From CAYYUA01 sp964542585 (lineage in GTDB: Bacteria > Bacteroidota > Bacteroidia > CAILMK01 > CAYYUA01): a stretch of DNA of 64,000 nt. Below, in pieces: positions 36,956 through 44,730 of this stretch. The notes under the pieces are model-generated. The model was not told the origin of the DNA and searched no databases. It was given only the letters and a program-made list of their open reading frames with translations. The stretch spans positions 1 to 64,000 of the forward strand of contig CAZIUI010000011.1 in assembly GCA_964542585.1 (NCBI GenBank), in the 5' to 3' direction. Numbering within the stretch: position 1 is the stretch's first letter; each line of letters starts with the position of its first letter. Both the position numbers and the translations under genes were made by a program.

Positions 36956-38590
36956 ATGAGCCGCTTTTTAGGGGGTCGGCAACTATGGCTTTACTTAGCT
37001 TGTCTGATCTTGCTAATTCCTGCTTTCTTTATAAACCTCGGGAAGATGCCTTTATTTGGTGACGAGCCTATAAGAGGGCTGGTTGCCCTTGAGATGATAT
37101 TCTCAGACAACTGGGTAGCACCAACGATAAATGGGGAGTTTTACTTCAAGAAACCTCCTTTTTACAACTGGTTGGTTGCTGGTACTATTGAGCTATTAGG
37201 TAAGGCTTCTGAATGGGTGATAAGGTTACCGGCCATTGTTCCTTTGTTGTTGTATGCGTTAACCATTTACCTTGTTTTTAAACCTTACACCGGCTTCAAA
37301 ACTGCTTTTCTTTCCGCTTTTTTCTTCATTACATGTGGGCGTATACTGATATATTCTTCTTTACTAGGCCATATTGACTTTTTTTACGCTTGGCTCACCT
37401 TCGTTAGCTTCATGTGGATATTTTACATGTATGAACGCCAACAATGGTTAGCGCTTTTTTCAGGATCCTACGCGATGGCAGCCGTAGGTTTTCTTTGCAA
37501 AGGCATACCTTCAGTTGTGTTTCAAGGGCTAACGTTGATCGCATGGTTTACCTATCAAGGGCAGCTTAAGCGTTTATTTTACTGGCAGCATTTTTTAGGA
37601 GGACTCGGATTTTTGGTACTTATCGGTATTTATGCGCTTTTCTATCAGCAAAGTGGCTCTCTGGAAGCACTCATAAGTACCTTATGGTCACAATCCTCCA
37701 AGCGTACCATCCTTGAGCAGCCCCTTCTTTCCACCATCATCCATTTGATGAGGTATCCTTTTCAAATGCTTTACCACATCCTTCCCTGGTCATTGCTGGT
37801 GGTTTTCCTTTTCCGCAGAGATTGGAGGCAAAAAATCCGAGAAAACCGTCTTTTATCCTTCAGTATGGTAACGTTGGCAGGAAATATATGGGTCTATTGG
37901 ATCTCTCCGGCTACCTTACCTCGCTACATCTTCATGCTTTATCCCTTTTTGTTCTTGTTTTTCGCCTACTTTTACCAGCTAAGTTTGGAAATGGGGCGAT
38001 TTCAAAAAGTGCGTCAGGTATTGGAAGGATTTTTCGGGTTAGCTGCCGTAGTTTTAGCCCTAAGCTTTTGGATCCCTGTTTTTAATCCTCAATTGGTGCA
38101 TACCAGCGGCATACTTTGGAAGGTATCAATACTGTTTGGGTTAATGGTGCTGTTGATAGGGTTATTCTGGAAATTAAAAGAACACCGAATAATCATTATG
38201 ATCCTTGTATTGCTAATGATGCGGACGGCTTTTTCAACCTTCATCTTACCAACCCGGGCCGTTAACTCAAAATACCCCCTTTTACGAGAATCAGCGCATC
38301 AGGTAGTGCAAATTACCAAAGGCCAGCCTTTGCACCTTTTAAAGCCTACCCCGTTATCCGTTGAACAGAGCTTTTATATAACCCGCGAGCGGGAATCAGT
38401 GCTAAAAACTGTGGCACCTGACACGCTTAAGCACCCCCAAGGTTATTACATTGGTTCAGATTCCGCTCTCCGCAATCTCAATTATAAACAGCAATGTTAT
38501 TTCCATACTAAAGATAATAACAAAAAGCTTTATTTGTTTAAAATTTCTAGTCCGGTTAACCAGCAACAGTTTCTCAATCACAATTATTGA
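36956..38590 (+). CDS. Polytopic membrane glycosyltransferase, GT39/ArnT-like
   Basis: The 544-residue protein has about 11-12 transmembrane segments. After the first, the loop reads MPLFGDEPIRGLVALEMI, with the GDEP acidic pair at the position of the catalytic Asp of ArnT/PMT enzymes, and KKPPFYNWLVA matches the KPP motif of ArnT-like proteins. The C-terminal 100 residues are probably periplasmic. Such enzymes move sugars from polyprenyl-phosphate donors onto lipid A, glycans or proteins; the acceptor is unknown here. I chose ATG 36956; an upstream reading adds 20 residues of no family character. The next gene begins 12 nt downstream. Confidence 0.88.
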   Translation: MSRFLGGRQLWLYLACLILLIPAFFINLGKMPLFGDEPIRGLVALEMIFSDNWVAPTINGEFYFKKPPFYNWLVAGTIELLGKASEWVIRLPAIVPLLLYALTIYLVFKPYTGFKTAFLSAFFFITCGRILIYSSLLGHIDFFYAWLTFVSFMWIFYMYERQQWLALFSGSYAMAAVGFLCKGIPSVVFQGLTLIAWFTYQGQLKRLFYWQHFLGGLGFLVLIGIYALFYQQSGSLEALISTLWSQSSKRTILEQPLLSTIIHLMRYPFQMLYHILPWSLLVVFLFRRDWRQKIRENRLLSFSMVTLAGNIWVYWISPATLPRYIFMLYPFLFLFFAYFYQLSLEMGRFQKVRQVLEGFFGLAAVVLALSFWIPVFNPQLVHTSGILWKVSILFGLMVLLIGLFWKLKEHRIIIMILVLLMMRTAFSTFILPTRAVNSKYPLLRESAHQVVQITKGQPLHLLKPTPLSVEQSFYITRERESVLKTVAPDTLKHPQGYYIGSDSALRNLNYKQQCYFHTKDNNKKLYLFKISSPVNQQQFLNHNY

Positions 38591-38602
38591 AAAGAAAACC
38601 TT

Positions 38603-39358
38603 TTGAGAGGAATAGGACGATCTGCTAATCCAGCACTCAGTGGTCAGACCTTTGATAAAGAGGCTGCAAAGAAGTCCGAGTCAGCGACTAGTGGGGAAGT
38701 CATGACAGTAGATGGTACCGTATGGCGTACCCTGTTTCTATTTATTATTCTAATGTTTCCTGCTCTTTATACGTGGAGTTTAGTAGGCACAGGCGTATCG
38801 CTTGCCCCTTACTTATGGGGAGGTACGATTGGCGGATTGATCGTAGCTATTGTTACCATTTTTAAAAAATCCTGGGCCCCTTACACAGCTCCTCTCTATA
38901 CTTTCCTGGAAGGCATGGTACTGGGTGCCTTATCCGGGATGTTTGAAAGTCAGTTCCAGGGAATCACCTTACAGGCCGTGGGGTTAACTTTTGGAACCCT
39001 TTTAATGATGTTGACAACTTATTTAATGGGCTGGATTAAAGTTACTGAAAAATTCAAGTCCGGAGTGATGATCGCCACTGGTAGTGTAGCCCTGGTCTAT
39101 GTCATCTCGATGGTTATGAATATGTTCGGTGGGAGCGTCCCTTATATTCACGGCAGTGGCATTATTGGTATAGGTTTCAGCCTTGTGGTTGTAGGTATTG
39201 CTGCCATGAACTTGCTATTGGATTTTGAATTCATCAATGAAGGCGTCCAGAAAAAGGCTCCTAAGTACATGGAGTGGTTTGCAGCTTTTGGGCTGATGGT
39301 AACCCTTATTTGGTTATACATCGAAATGCTTCGATTATTGTCCAAAATCCGGAGATAA
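38603..39358 (+). CDS. Bax inhibitor-1/YccA family membrane protein
   Basis: The 251 residues start RSANPALSGQTF, the short cytoplasmic lead typical of the YccA/YetJ branch, and contain seven hydrophobic segments from about residue 42. The acidic residues in the last segments (LLLDFEFINEGV and the C-terminal half) correspond to the pH-sensing Asp/Glu pair that controls calcium leak in YetJ (family knowledge; the pair is not confirmed here). The start is TTG 38603, chosen because it preserves the N-terminal motif. It converges with pgk. Confidence 0.87.
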   Translation: MRGIGRSANPALSGQTFDKEAAKKSESATSGEVMTVDGTVWRTLFLFIILMFPALYTWSLVGTGVSLAPYLWGGTIGGLIVAIVTIFKKSWAPYTAPLYTFLEGMVLGALSGMFESQFQGITLQAVGLTFGTLLMMLTTYLMGWIKVTEKFKSGVMIATGSVALVYVISMVMNMFGGSVPYIHGSGIIGIGFSLVVVGIAAMNLLLDFEFINEGVQKKAPKYMEWFAAFGLMVTLIWLYIEMLRLLSKIRR

Positions 39359-39371
39359 AAAATACAATAGG

Positions 39372-39386
39372 CGGAGCAATGCTCCG
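39372..39386. terminator. Hairpin between convergent Bax-inhibitor and pgk genes
   Basis: CGGAGCA and TGCTCCG form a short palindrome with a tight A or AAT loop between two converging genes. The minus-strand side continues to a T-rich run after about 8 nt; the plus side has TTTT after 7 nt. Possible weak bidirectional terminator. Confidence 0.4.
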
Positions 39387-39395
39387 AGACTGGTT

Positions 39396-40601
39396 TTATT
39401 GGGCTAGATCCGCTGTAATGGCTTCTACGGTTGGTAAGGGTTCTCCTGCGATGTAGGTTAAAAGCGCTCCGCCACCTGTAGAAATGAAAGAAGCGCGGTT
39501 AGCAAGGTTAAATTGATCGAAAGCCGTGGCCGTATCACCCCCGCCAATCAGCGAGAATGCGCCATTCTGGGTGGCACCAGATACCGACAAGGCTAGGCGG
39601 TAAGTACCTTCTTGTAGCCCATCTACTTCAAAAACCCCTACCGGACCGTTCCAAAAAATGGTCTGACTGTTTTTGATTAGCTCCTCATACTGCTCAATGG
39701 TTTTCGGGCCGATATCCGCACCCATAAGGTTATCCGGTATTTCTACACCGGCGGTTATTTGTTTTGGCGCTTCTGAACTAATAGTCTCGCAGGCTATGGA
39801 ATCGGATGGCAGAAAGAGGTTTACATTATTTTCTTCAGCTTCCTCTATAAGGGAAAGGGCTAAATCAAGGTAATCGGACTCCAACATGGAGTTACCGATA
39901 TGGTAACCTTTGGCTTTCAGGAAAGTGTAAGTCATCCCGCCTCCAATCAGGATGTTGTCTGCAAACTGCATCAACGAGCGCAGTAGTTGTATTTTATCAG
40001 AAACTTTAGAACCTCCGATAATAGCCGTGTAGGGTTTGTCGGGGTGTTTAGCTACCTTATCCGCGTTATTAAGTTCGGAGGTCATTAAGGAGCCCATCAT
40101 ACGCCTATCTGGCGGAAAAAAATCAGCAATTGCGGCCGTAGAAGCATCGCTACGGTGGGCGGTACCAAAAGCATCATTGATATACACATTCCCAAGCTGC
40201 GCTAGCTTTTCAGCAAATTCTGAGTGATTTTGTTTTTCCGCTTTATGGAAGCGGAGATTTTCCAGCAGCATAACCTGGCCAGGTGCTAAATTTTCGGCCA
40301 TTTGCTTAGCCTCTTCTCCCACGGTTGATGGCTGAAAAAGCACCTCACGCTTTAACAGTGCTTTTAAATGCGGAACAATATGCCGAAAAGAGTATTTTTC
40401 ATGATATTCCCCTTTAGGACGCCCCATGTGGGACATTAAAACAATAGACCCCCCATCGTTCAATACTTGCTCTATGGTTGGCAGGGCTGCTTTGATACGG
40501 GCATCATCTATAACCTGATGCTGCTCATCTAACTTTACATTAAAGTCCACCCTTATCAAGGCCGTTTGACCCTCAAAATTGAATTCATTTAAGCTTGACA
40601 T
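39396..40601 (-). CDS. pgk: Phosphoglycerate kinase
   Basis: Pgk transfers phosphate between 1,3-bisphosphoglycerate and ADP in glycolysis. The 401-residue protein has RVDFNVKLD near residue 17, HMGRPKG, the hinge region, IIGGSKVSDKI for nucleotide binding and SLIGGGDTATAFDQF near the C-terminus. The length is normal. It is divergent from pgi across about 176 bp, and a TACCTTTG -7 match lies upstream (40670-40677). Confidence 0.97.
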   Translation of the reverse strand: MSSLNEFNFEGQTALIRVDFNVKLDEQHQVIDDARIKAALPTIEQVLNDGGSIVLMSHMGRPKGEYHEKYSFRHIVPHLKALLKREVLFQPSTVGEEAKQMAENLAPGQVMLLENLRFHKAEKQNHSEFAEKLAQLGNVYINDAFGTAHRSDASTAAIADFFPPDRRMMGSLMTSELNNADKVAKHPDKPYTAIIGGSKVSDKIQLLRSLMQFADNILIGGGMTYTFLKAKGYHIGNSMLESDYLDLALSLIEEAEENNVNLFLPSDSIACETISSEAPKQITAGVEIPDNLMGADIGPKTIEQYEELIKNSQTIFWNGPVGVFEVDGLQEGTYRLALSVSGATQNGAFSLIGGGDTATAFDQFNLANRASFISTGGGALLTYIAGEPLPTVEAITADLAQ

Positions 40602-40669
40602 ACCACAATTTTTCTGGTCCTGTTAGGAAATTAAAAAAAGGGAAACAACTATCATTCAAGAATTTTGGA

Positions 40670-40677
40670 CAAAGGTA
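40670..40677 (-). promoter_or_regulatory. Possible -7 element of pgk
   Basis: The minus strand reads TACCTTTG, matching TAnnTTTG, about 69 nt before the pgk ATG. The trinucleotide 20 nt upstream is TAG rather than TTG, so the match is partial. Confidence 0.4.
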
Positions 40678-40747
40678 ATTGATGCCTTCTGCTTAAGCTA
40701 TAGATAGGTAACATAAATTTAACCTGCAAGGTGTGGGGGGTATTTTA

Positions 40748-40755
40748 TACTTTTG
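40748..40755 (+). promoter_or_regulatory. Possible -7 element of pgi
   Basis: TACTTTTG matches TAnnTTTG and puts the transcript start about 16 nt before ATG 40778. No TTG is found at the expected -33 distance. The divergent gap thus may hold back-to-back promoters for pgk and pgi. Confidence 0.4.
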
Positions 40756-40777
40756 TGGATGTAAAATATTCCCAAAT

Positions 40778-42421
40778 ATGTTTGAATCCAACCCTTATCA
40801 AACAAAGGCCATTCAGCTGGTAAACCAAAATGCTGAACGGTTAAATGGTGCGCATATTCGAGGCCTATTTAAAGAAGATGATCAGCGGTTTGAAAGCTTT
40901 TCCCTTCAGGTGGGCAACCTGCTACTGGATTACAGCAAAAACCTACTTGATGAGCAAGCACTTACAAGCCTTACTAAGCTTGCTGAGGAAATGGATTTGT
41001 TTTCAGCAGTTGAGGGGCAGTTTAATGGAGCCATTGTTAACCAAACAGAAGACCGCGCAGCCCTCCACACCGCCCTTCGCGCTCCTTCAAGCGTCCCTGA
41101 TAAAGGAATTACTCAACAAGTGTTGGACGAGCAGGCTAAAATGAAGGCTTTTAGCGATAAAATTCACAAGGGCCATTGGAAGGGATATACTGGAAAACCA
41201 ATTACGGATGTTGTGCACATAGGCATAGGGGGATCACACCTAGGTCCCGAGATGGTTTCAACAGCCTTGAAGCCGTATCAGCAAAATGGTATTAAAGTGC
41301 ATTTTGTGGCTAATGTGGATGGAACAGCGCTTCATCAAACGCTGCAGGCTTTGAGTCCGGAAACAACCTTGTTCATCATTGCCTCCAAGTCATTTGGTAC
41401 CCAGGAAACCTTAACAAATGCCCAATCGGCTAAGGAATGGTTTGTAAGCAACGGGGGATCTTTAGAAGTCGTTCAGCATCATTTTGTTGCTATTTCTACC
41501 AATGTCTCGAAAGCGGAGCATTTCGGCATAGCTCCGGATCAGGTTTATCCCTTCGGGGATTGGGTAGGAGGGCGGTTCTCCGCCTGGTCTACCGTAGGCC
41601 TGCCAATCGTTGCACAGGTTGGCTTTGAGCATTTTTATCAGTTTCTGGAAGGAGGCCGGGTGATGGATGACCATGCCCTTAATGCTAACCCTGCCCATAA
41701 CATGCCAGCCCTTATGGCCATGCTTAGCTTCTGGTATGGGCATTTTTTTGGAGCACCCGCTGAAGCTGTCCTTCCGTATGATGCTAACCTGGCCAAATTT
41801 CCTGACCACTTGCAACAACTTTTAATGGAAAGTAATGGAAAGCATGTGGATCGCCACGGTAATTCAGTGGCTTATCCTACTCAACCCGTAATTTTTGGCG
41901 GTCCTGGCACTAATGTTCAGCATTCATTTTTCCAACTACTCCACCAAGGGACTTCAACTATTCCTTGTGATTTTCTTTTGGCAGCCAATCCGGGGTATGA
42001 GATAGGTGATCATCATCACAAACTTTTAGCGAATGCGCTGGCTCAGCCTGAAGCTTTGATGAATGGTAAAACTTACGATCAAGTACTTAGCGAGATGCAG
42101 GAAAGCGGTGCAGATCCTTCAACCATCCAAAAACAGGCACCCTATCGAACGTTTCCGGGTAACAATCCTTCCAATACCCTGCTTTATCAGGCTCTTACAC
42201 CCTACACCTTAGGAAACCTGTTAGCCCTTTACGAGCATAAAACAACGATGCTAGGCTATCTCTTGAATATCAACAGTTTTGATCAATGGGGGGTAGAGCT
42301 TGGGAAGTCCTTGGCTAAAGCGATTTTACCGGAACTTAAGGAAGAGGAAAAAGCTGGCAATCACGATGCTTCTACCAAAGGGCTAATTAACACGATAAAA
42401 GCCTGGCGAGGTACTTCTTGA
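40778..42421 (+). CDS. pgi: Glucose-6-phosphate isomerase
   Basis: Pgi interconverts glucose-6-phosphate and fructose-6-phosphate. The 547-residue protein has IGIGGSHLGPEM, the phosphate-binding SKSFGTQETLTNA, PFGDWVGGRFSAWSTVGLPI, and MESNGKHVDR, with the expected catalytic Glu, His and Lys regions. I chose ATG 40778 (MFESNPYQTK), since the upstream reading starts inside the promoter region. Trehalose synthesis by otsAB uses the same glucose-6-phosphate pool. Confidence 0.97.
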   Translation: MFESNPYQTKAIQLVNQNAERLNGAHIRGLFKEDDQRFESFSLQVGNLLLDYSKNLLDEQALTSLTKLAEEMDLFSAVEGQFNGAIVNQTEDRAALHTALRAPSSVPDKGITQQVLDEQAKMKAFSDKIHKGHWKGYTGKPITDVVHIGIGGSHLGPEMVSTALKPYQQNGIKVHFVANVDGTALHQTLQALSPETTLFIIASKSFGTQETLTNAQSAKEWFVSNGGSLEVVQHHFVAISTNVSKAEHFGIAPDQVYPFGDWVGGRFSAWSTVGLPIVAQVGFEHFYQFLEGGRVMDDHALNANPAHNMPALMAMLSFWYGHFFGAPAEAVLPYDANLAKFPDHLQQLLMESNGKHVDRHGNSVAYPTQPVIFGGPGTNVQHSFFQLLHQGTSTIPCDFLLAANPGYEIGDHHHKLLANALAQPEALMNGKTYDQVLSEMQESGADPSTIQKQAPYRTFPGNNPSNTLLYQALTPYTLGNLLALYEHKTTMLGYLLNINSFDQWGVELGKSLAKAILPELKEEEKAGNHDASTKGLINTIKAWRGTS

Positions 42422-42491
42422 AATCCCTTTTTACTTACAAAAGGTGAATCCTTTCCTATGGCTATCTTTGCCAGATTTTAAAACGGAATTC

Positions 42492-43265
42492 ATGAGCCTT
42501 AACCTGACCAAGCCCTTGGTTTATTTTGACATAGAAGCCACTGGCTTGAGTATTACCAGCGACCGAATCGTGGAAATAGCCTTCCTGAAGGTAGAAACCG
42601 ATAACACCGAAACCACCCGGACCTGGAGGGTGAATCCGGAAGCAACCATATCTGATGAGGCCTACAAAATCCATAAGATCAGCCAGGCTGAAGCAGAAAC
42701 CTACCCACCTTTCAGGGATATAGCAGGTGAAGTGGCTAACCTGATTGGGAATGCCGATCTGGCAGGGTTTAATTTGTTGAAATTTGATCTTCCGCTCCTG
42801 ATGGAGGAATTCATGCGGGCAGAGGTCGATTTTGACCTATCAAAGCGGAAAGTTGTGGATGTCCAGCGCATTTTCCATCTCATGGAAAAACGTACCCTTG
42901 AAGCGGCTTATCGCTTTTACTGTAATAAAGACTTGTCCCAGGCCCACTCAGCTGAAGCCGACACGGTAGCTACCCATGAGGTTCTGAAAGCCCAGATCCA
43001 GCACTACGATGAACTTGATAATGACATTAAATTCCTGAATGATTTTATAGGTGATCCTAAAAGTCATTATGTCGACCTTGCAGGGCGACTGGCTTATAAC
43101 AAAAAGAAAGAGCCCGTTTTCAATTTCGGTAAGTATAAAGGGAAGCCAGTAAAGGAAATCCTTAAACAAGACCCATCTTATTACAATTGGATGATGCAGG
43201 GAGATTTTCCTGAATATACCAAACGTAAAATGACCGAATTACGTCTACAAATGAAACAAGAATAA
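42492..43265 (+). CDS. DEDDh 3'-5' exonuclease with ExoX-like C-terminal domain
   Basis: The 257-residue protein has an RNase H-like DEDDh exonuclease domain at about 1-170: VYFDIEATGL (D, E), ADLAGFNLLKFDLPLL (D) and QAHSAEADTVAT (H, D). After a linker, residues about 210-250 read VFNFGKYKGKPVKEIL then DPSYYNWMMQGDFP, the C-terminal domain seen in ExoX-type exonucleases. It would trim 3' ends of DNA in repair or act like the polymerase III epsilon subunit; the ExoX-like tail favours a repair role. I chose ATG 42492. The next gene, mtaB, begins 24 nt later. Confidence 0.88.
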   Translation: MSLNLTKPLVYFDIEATGLSITSDRIVEIAFLKVETDNTETTRTWRVNPEATISDEAYKIHKISQAEAETYPPFRDIAGEVANLIGNADLAGFNLLKFDLPLLMEEFMRAEVDFDLSKRKVVDVQRIFHLMEKRTLEAAYRFYCNKDLSQAHSAEADTVATHEVLKAQIQHYDELDNDIKFLNDFIGDPKSHYVDLAGRLAYNKKKEPVFNFGKYKGKPVKEILKQDPSYYNWMMQGDFPEYTKRKMTELRLQMKQE

Positions 43266-43289
43266 ACAGGAGGCTAAACCCGCAGATTT

Positions 43290-44630
43290 ATGACCCCCCA
43301 ATCTACGAAAGTTGCATTCTTTACGCTTGGCTGTAAGCTTAACTTTTCGGAGACATCTGGTATTAGCCAGCAATTCAAAGAGCAAGGGTTTGAGGTGGTG
43401 GGTTTTGAGGAAGCAGCTGACATTTATGTGATCAATACCTGTTCAGTTACCGAGCATGCTGATCGGAAGTGCAAAAAAGTAGTTCGGGATGCCCTAAAGC
43501 ATAATAATCAAGCACGCATTGCTATTATTGGCTGCTATGCCCAGTTAAAACCTGAAGAAATAGCAGCAATACCAGGTGTAGATATGGTTTTGGGCGCTAA
43601 AGAAAAATTTAACCTCCTCCATCATCTCCAAAACCTCACGGAAACTGCCGAAACCCAGGTTTTTAAGAGCCCCATCAAAGAGGTCAAGCATTTCGAAAAC
43701 GCCTATTCTCTTGGAGATCGCACGCGTTCATTTTTAAAAGTGCAGGATGGCTGTAATTATTTCTGTTCTTTCTGCACCATCCCTCTGGCTCGGGGGAGAA
43801 GCCGTAGTGATTACATTGCTAACATTGTTCAATCTGCCCGCAAGATTGCCATGGAGGGCGTTAAAGAAATTGTGCTGACGGGCGTCAACATTGGGGATTT
43901 CAGGAATGATCGTGGGGAAACTTTTTATGACCTGGTGCAAGCATTGGACGAGGTACCAGGCATTGATCGCTACCGTATATCTTCAATTGAGCCTAACCTT
44001 TTATCCAATGAAATAATTGACTTCGTAGCCCATTCTCAAAGGTTTGTTCCGCATTTTCATATGCCCCTCCAATCAGGTTCAGATTATTTACTAAGTAAAA
44101 TGCGCAGGCGTTATAGAACCGACCTGTATGCGGAAAGGGTTCAACGCATTCGGGAGCAGCTACCGGAGGCTTCTGTAGGCGTGGATGTGATCGTAGGTTT
44201 TCCAGGGGAAACCGATGAAGAATTTGCTAAAACTTATCAGTTCCTGAAAAGCCTTCCGATCAGCTACCTACATGTTTTTACCTATTCTGAACGCGATAAT
44301 ACGCCAGCTATCAGGATGGAAGGTACTGTGCCGGAGCATAAACGGACAGAGCGCCGTAAGGAATTACAAAAGCTTTCCAAGCATAAGCAGGGGGCCTTTT
44401 ACGAGCGATTTACCGGTAATACAGCTGAGGCGCTGTTTGAGCAAGCCAACAAACAAGGGATCATGCAGGGATACACTAAAAATTACCTTAGGGTATCCAT
44501 CCCTTATGATGCTAATTTGATCAACAAAAGGCAGCAGGTAAAACTTAGTTATATCCAGGATGATGGGACGTTTGCAGCTGAATGTCTAAAAACCGACAAA
44601 CTACCGGAAAAGCCTGTTTTAACAGATTAG
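43290..44630 (+). CDS. mtaB: tRNA t6A37 methylthiotransferase MtaB
   Basis: MtaB converts N6-threonylcarbamoyladenosine at position 37 of tRNAs to the 2-methylthio form; it is a radical SAM enzyme with two iron-sulfur clusters. The 446-residue protein has the N-terminal cluster cysteines in TLGCKLNFSET, VINTCSVTEHAD and IIGCYAQ, and the radical SAM motif CxxxCxxC in DGCNYFCSFCTIPLARG. The last 70 or so residues form a TRAM-like RNA-binding domain. The TLGCKLN start, rather than T-x-GCQMN, separates MtaB from MiaB. miaA, which modifies the same tRNA position in other tRNAs, is also in the window. Confidence 0.94.
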   Translation: MTPQSTKVAFFTLGCKLNFSETSGISQQFKEQGFEVVGFEEAADIYVINTCSVTEHADRKCKKVVRDALKHNNQARIAIIGCYAQLKPEEIAAIPGVDMVLGAKEKFNLLHHLQNLTETAETQVFKSPIKEVKHFENAYSLGDRTRSFLKVQDGCNYFCSFCTIPLARGRSRSDYIANIVQSARKIAMEGVKEIVLTGVNIGDFRNDRGETFYDLVQALDEVPGIDRYRISSIEPNLLSNEIIDFVAHSQRFVPHFHMPLQSGSDYLLSKMRRRYRTDLYAERVQRIREQLPEASVGVDVIVGFPGETDEEFAKTYQFLKSLPISYLHVFTYSERDNTPAIRMEGTVPEHKRTERRKELQKLSKHKQGAFYERFTGNTAEALFEQANKQGIMQGYTKNYLRVSIPYDANLINKRQQVKLSYIQDDGTFAAECLKTDKLPEKPVLTD

Positions 44631-44730
44631 TTGGCATGATTTTCAATTCTAAAAGATTTGATATCCAAATTTTTTTAACCAATAAAGCATTGTACAGTTA
44701 AAACTCTATCTAACCTAAATTAATCCTTTT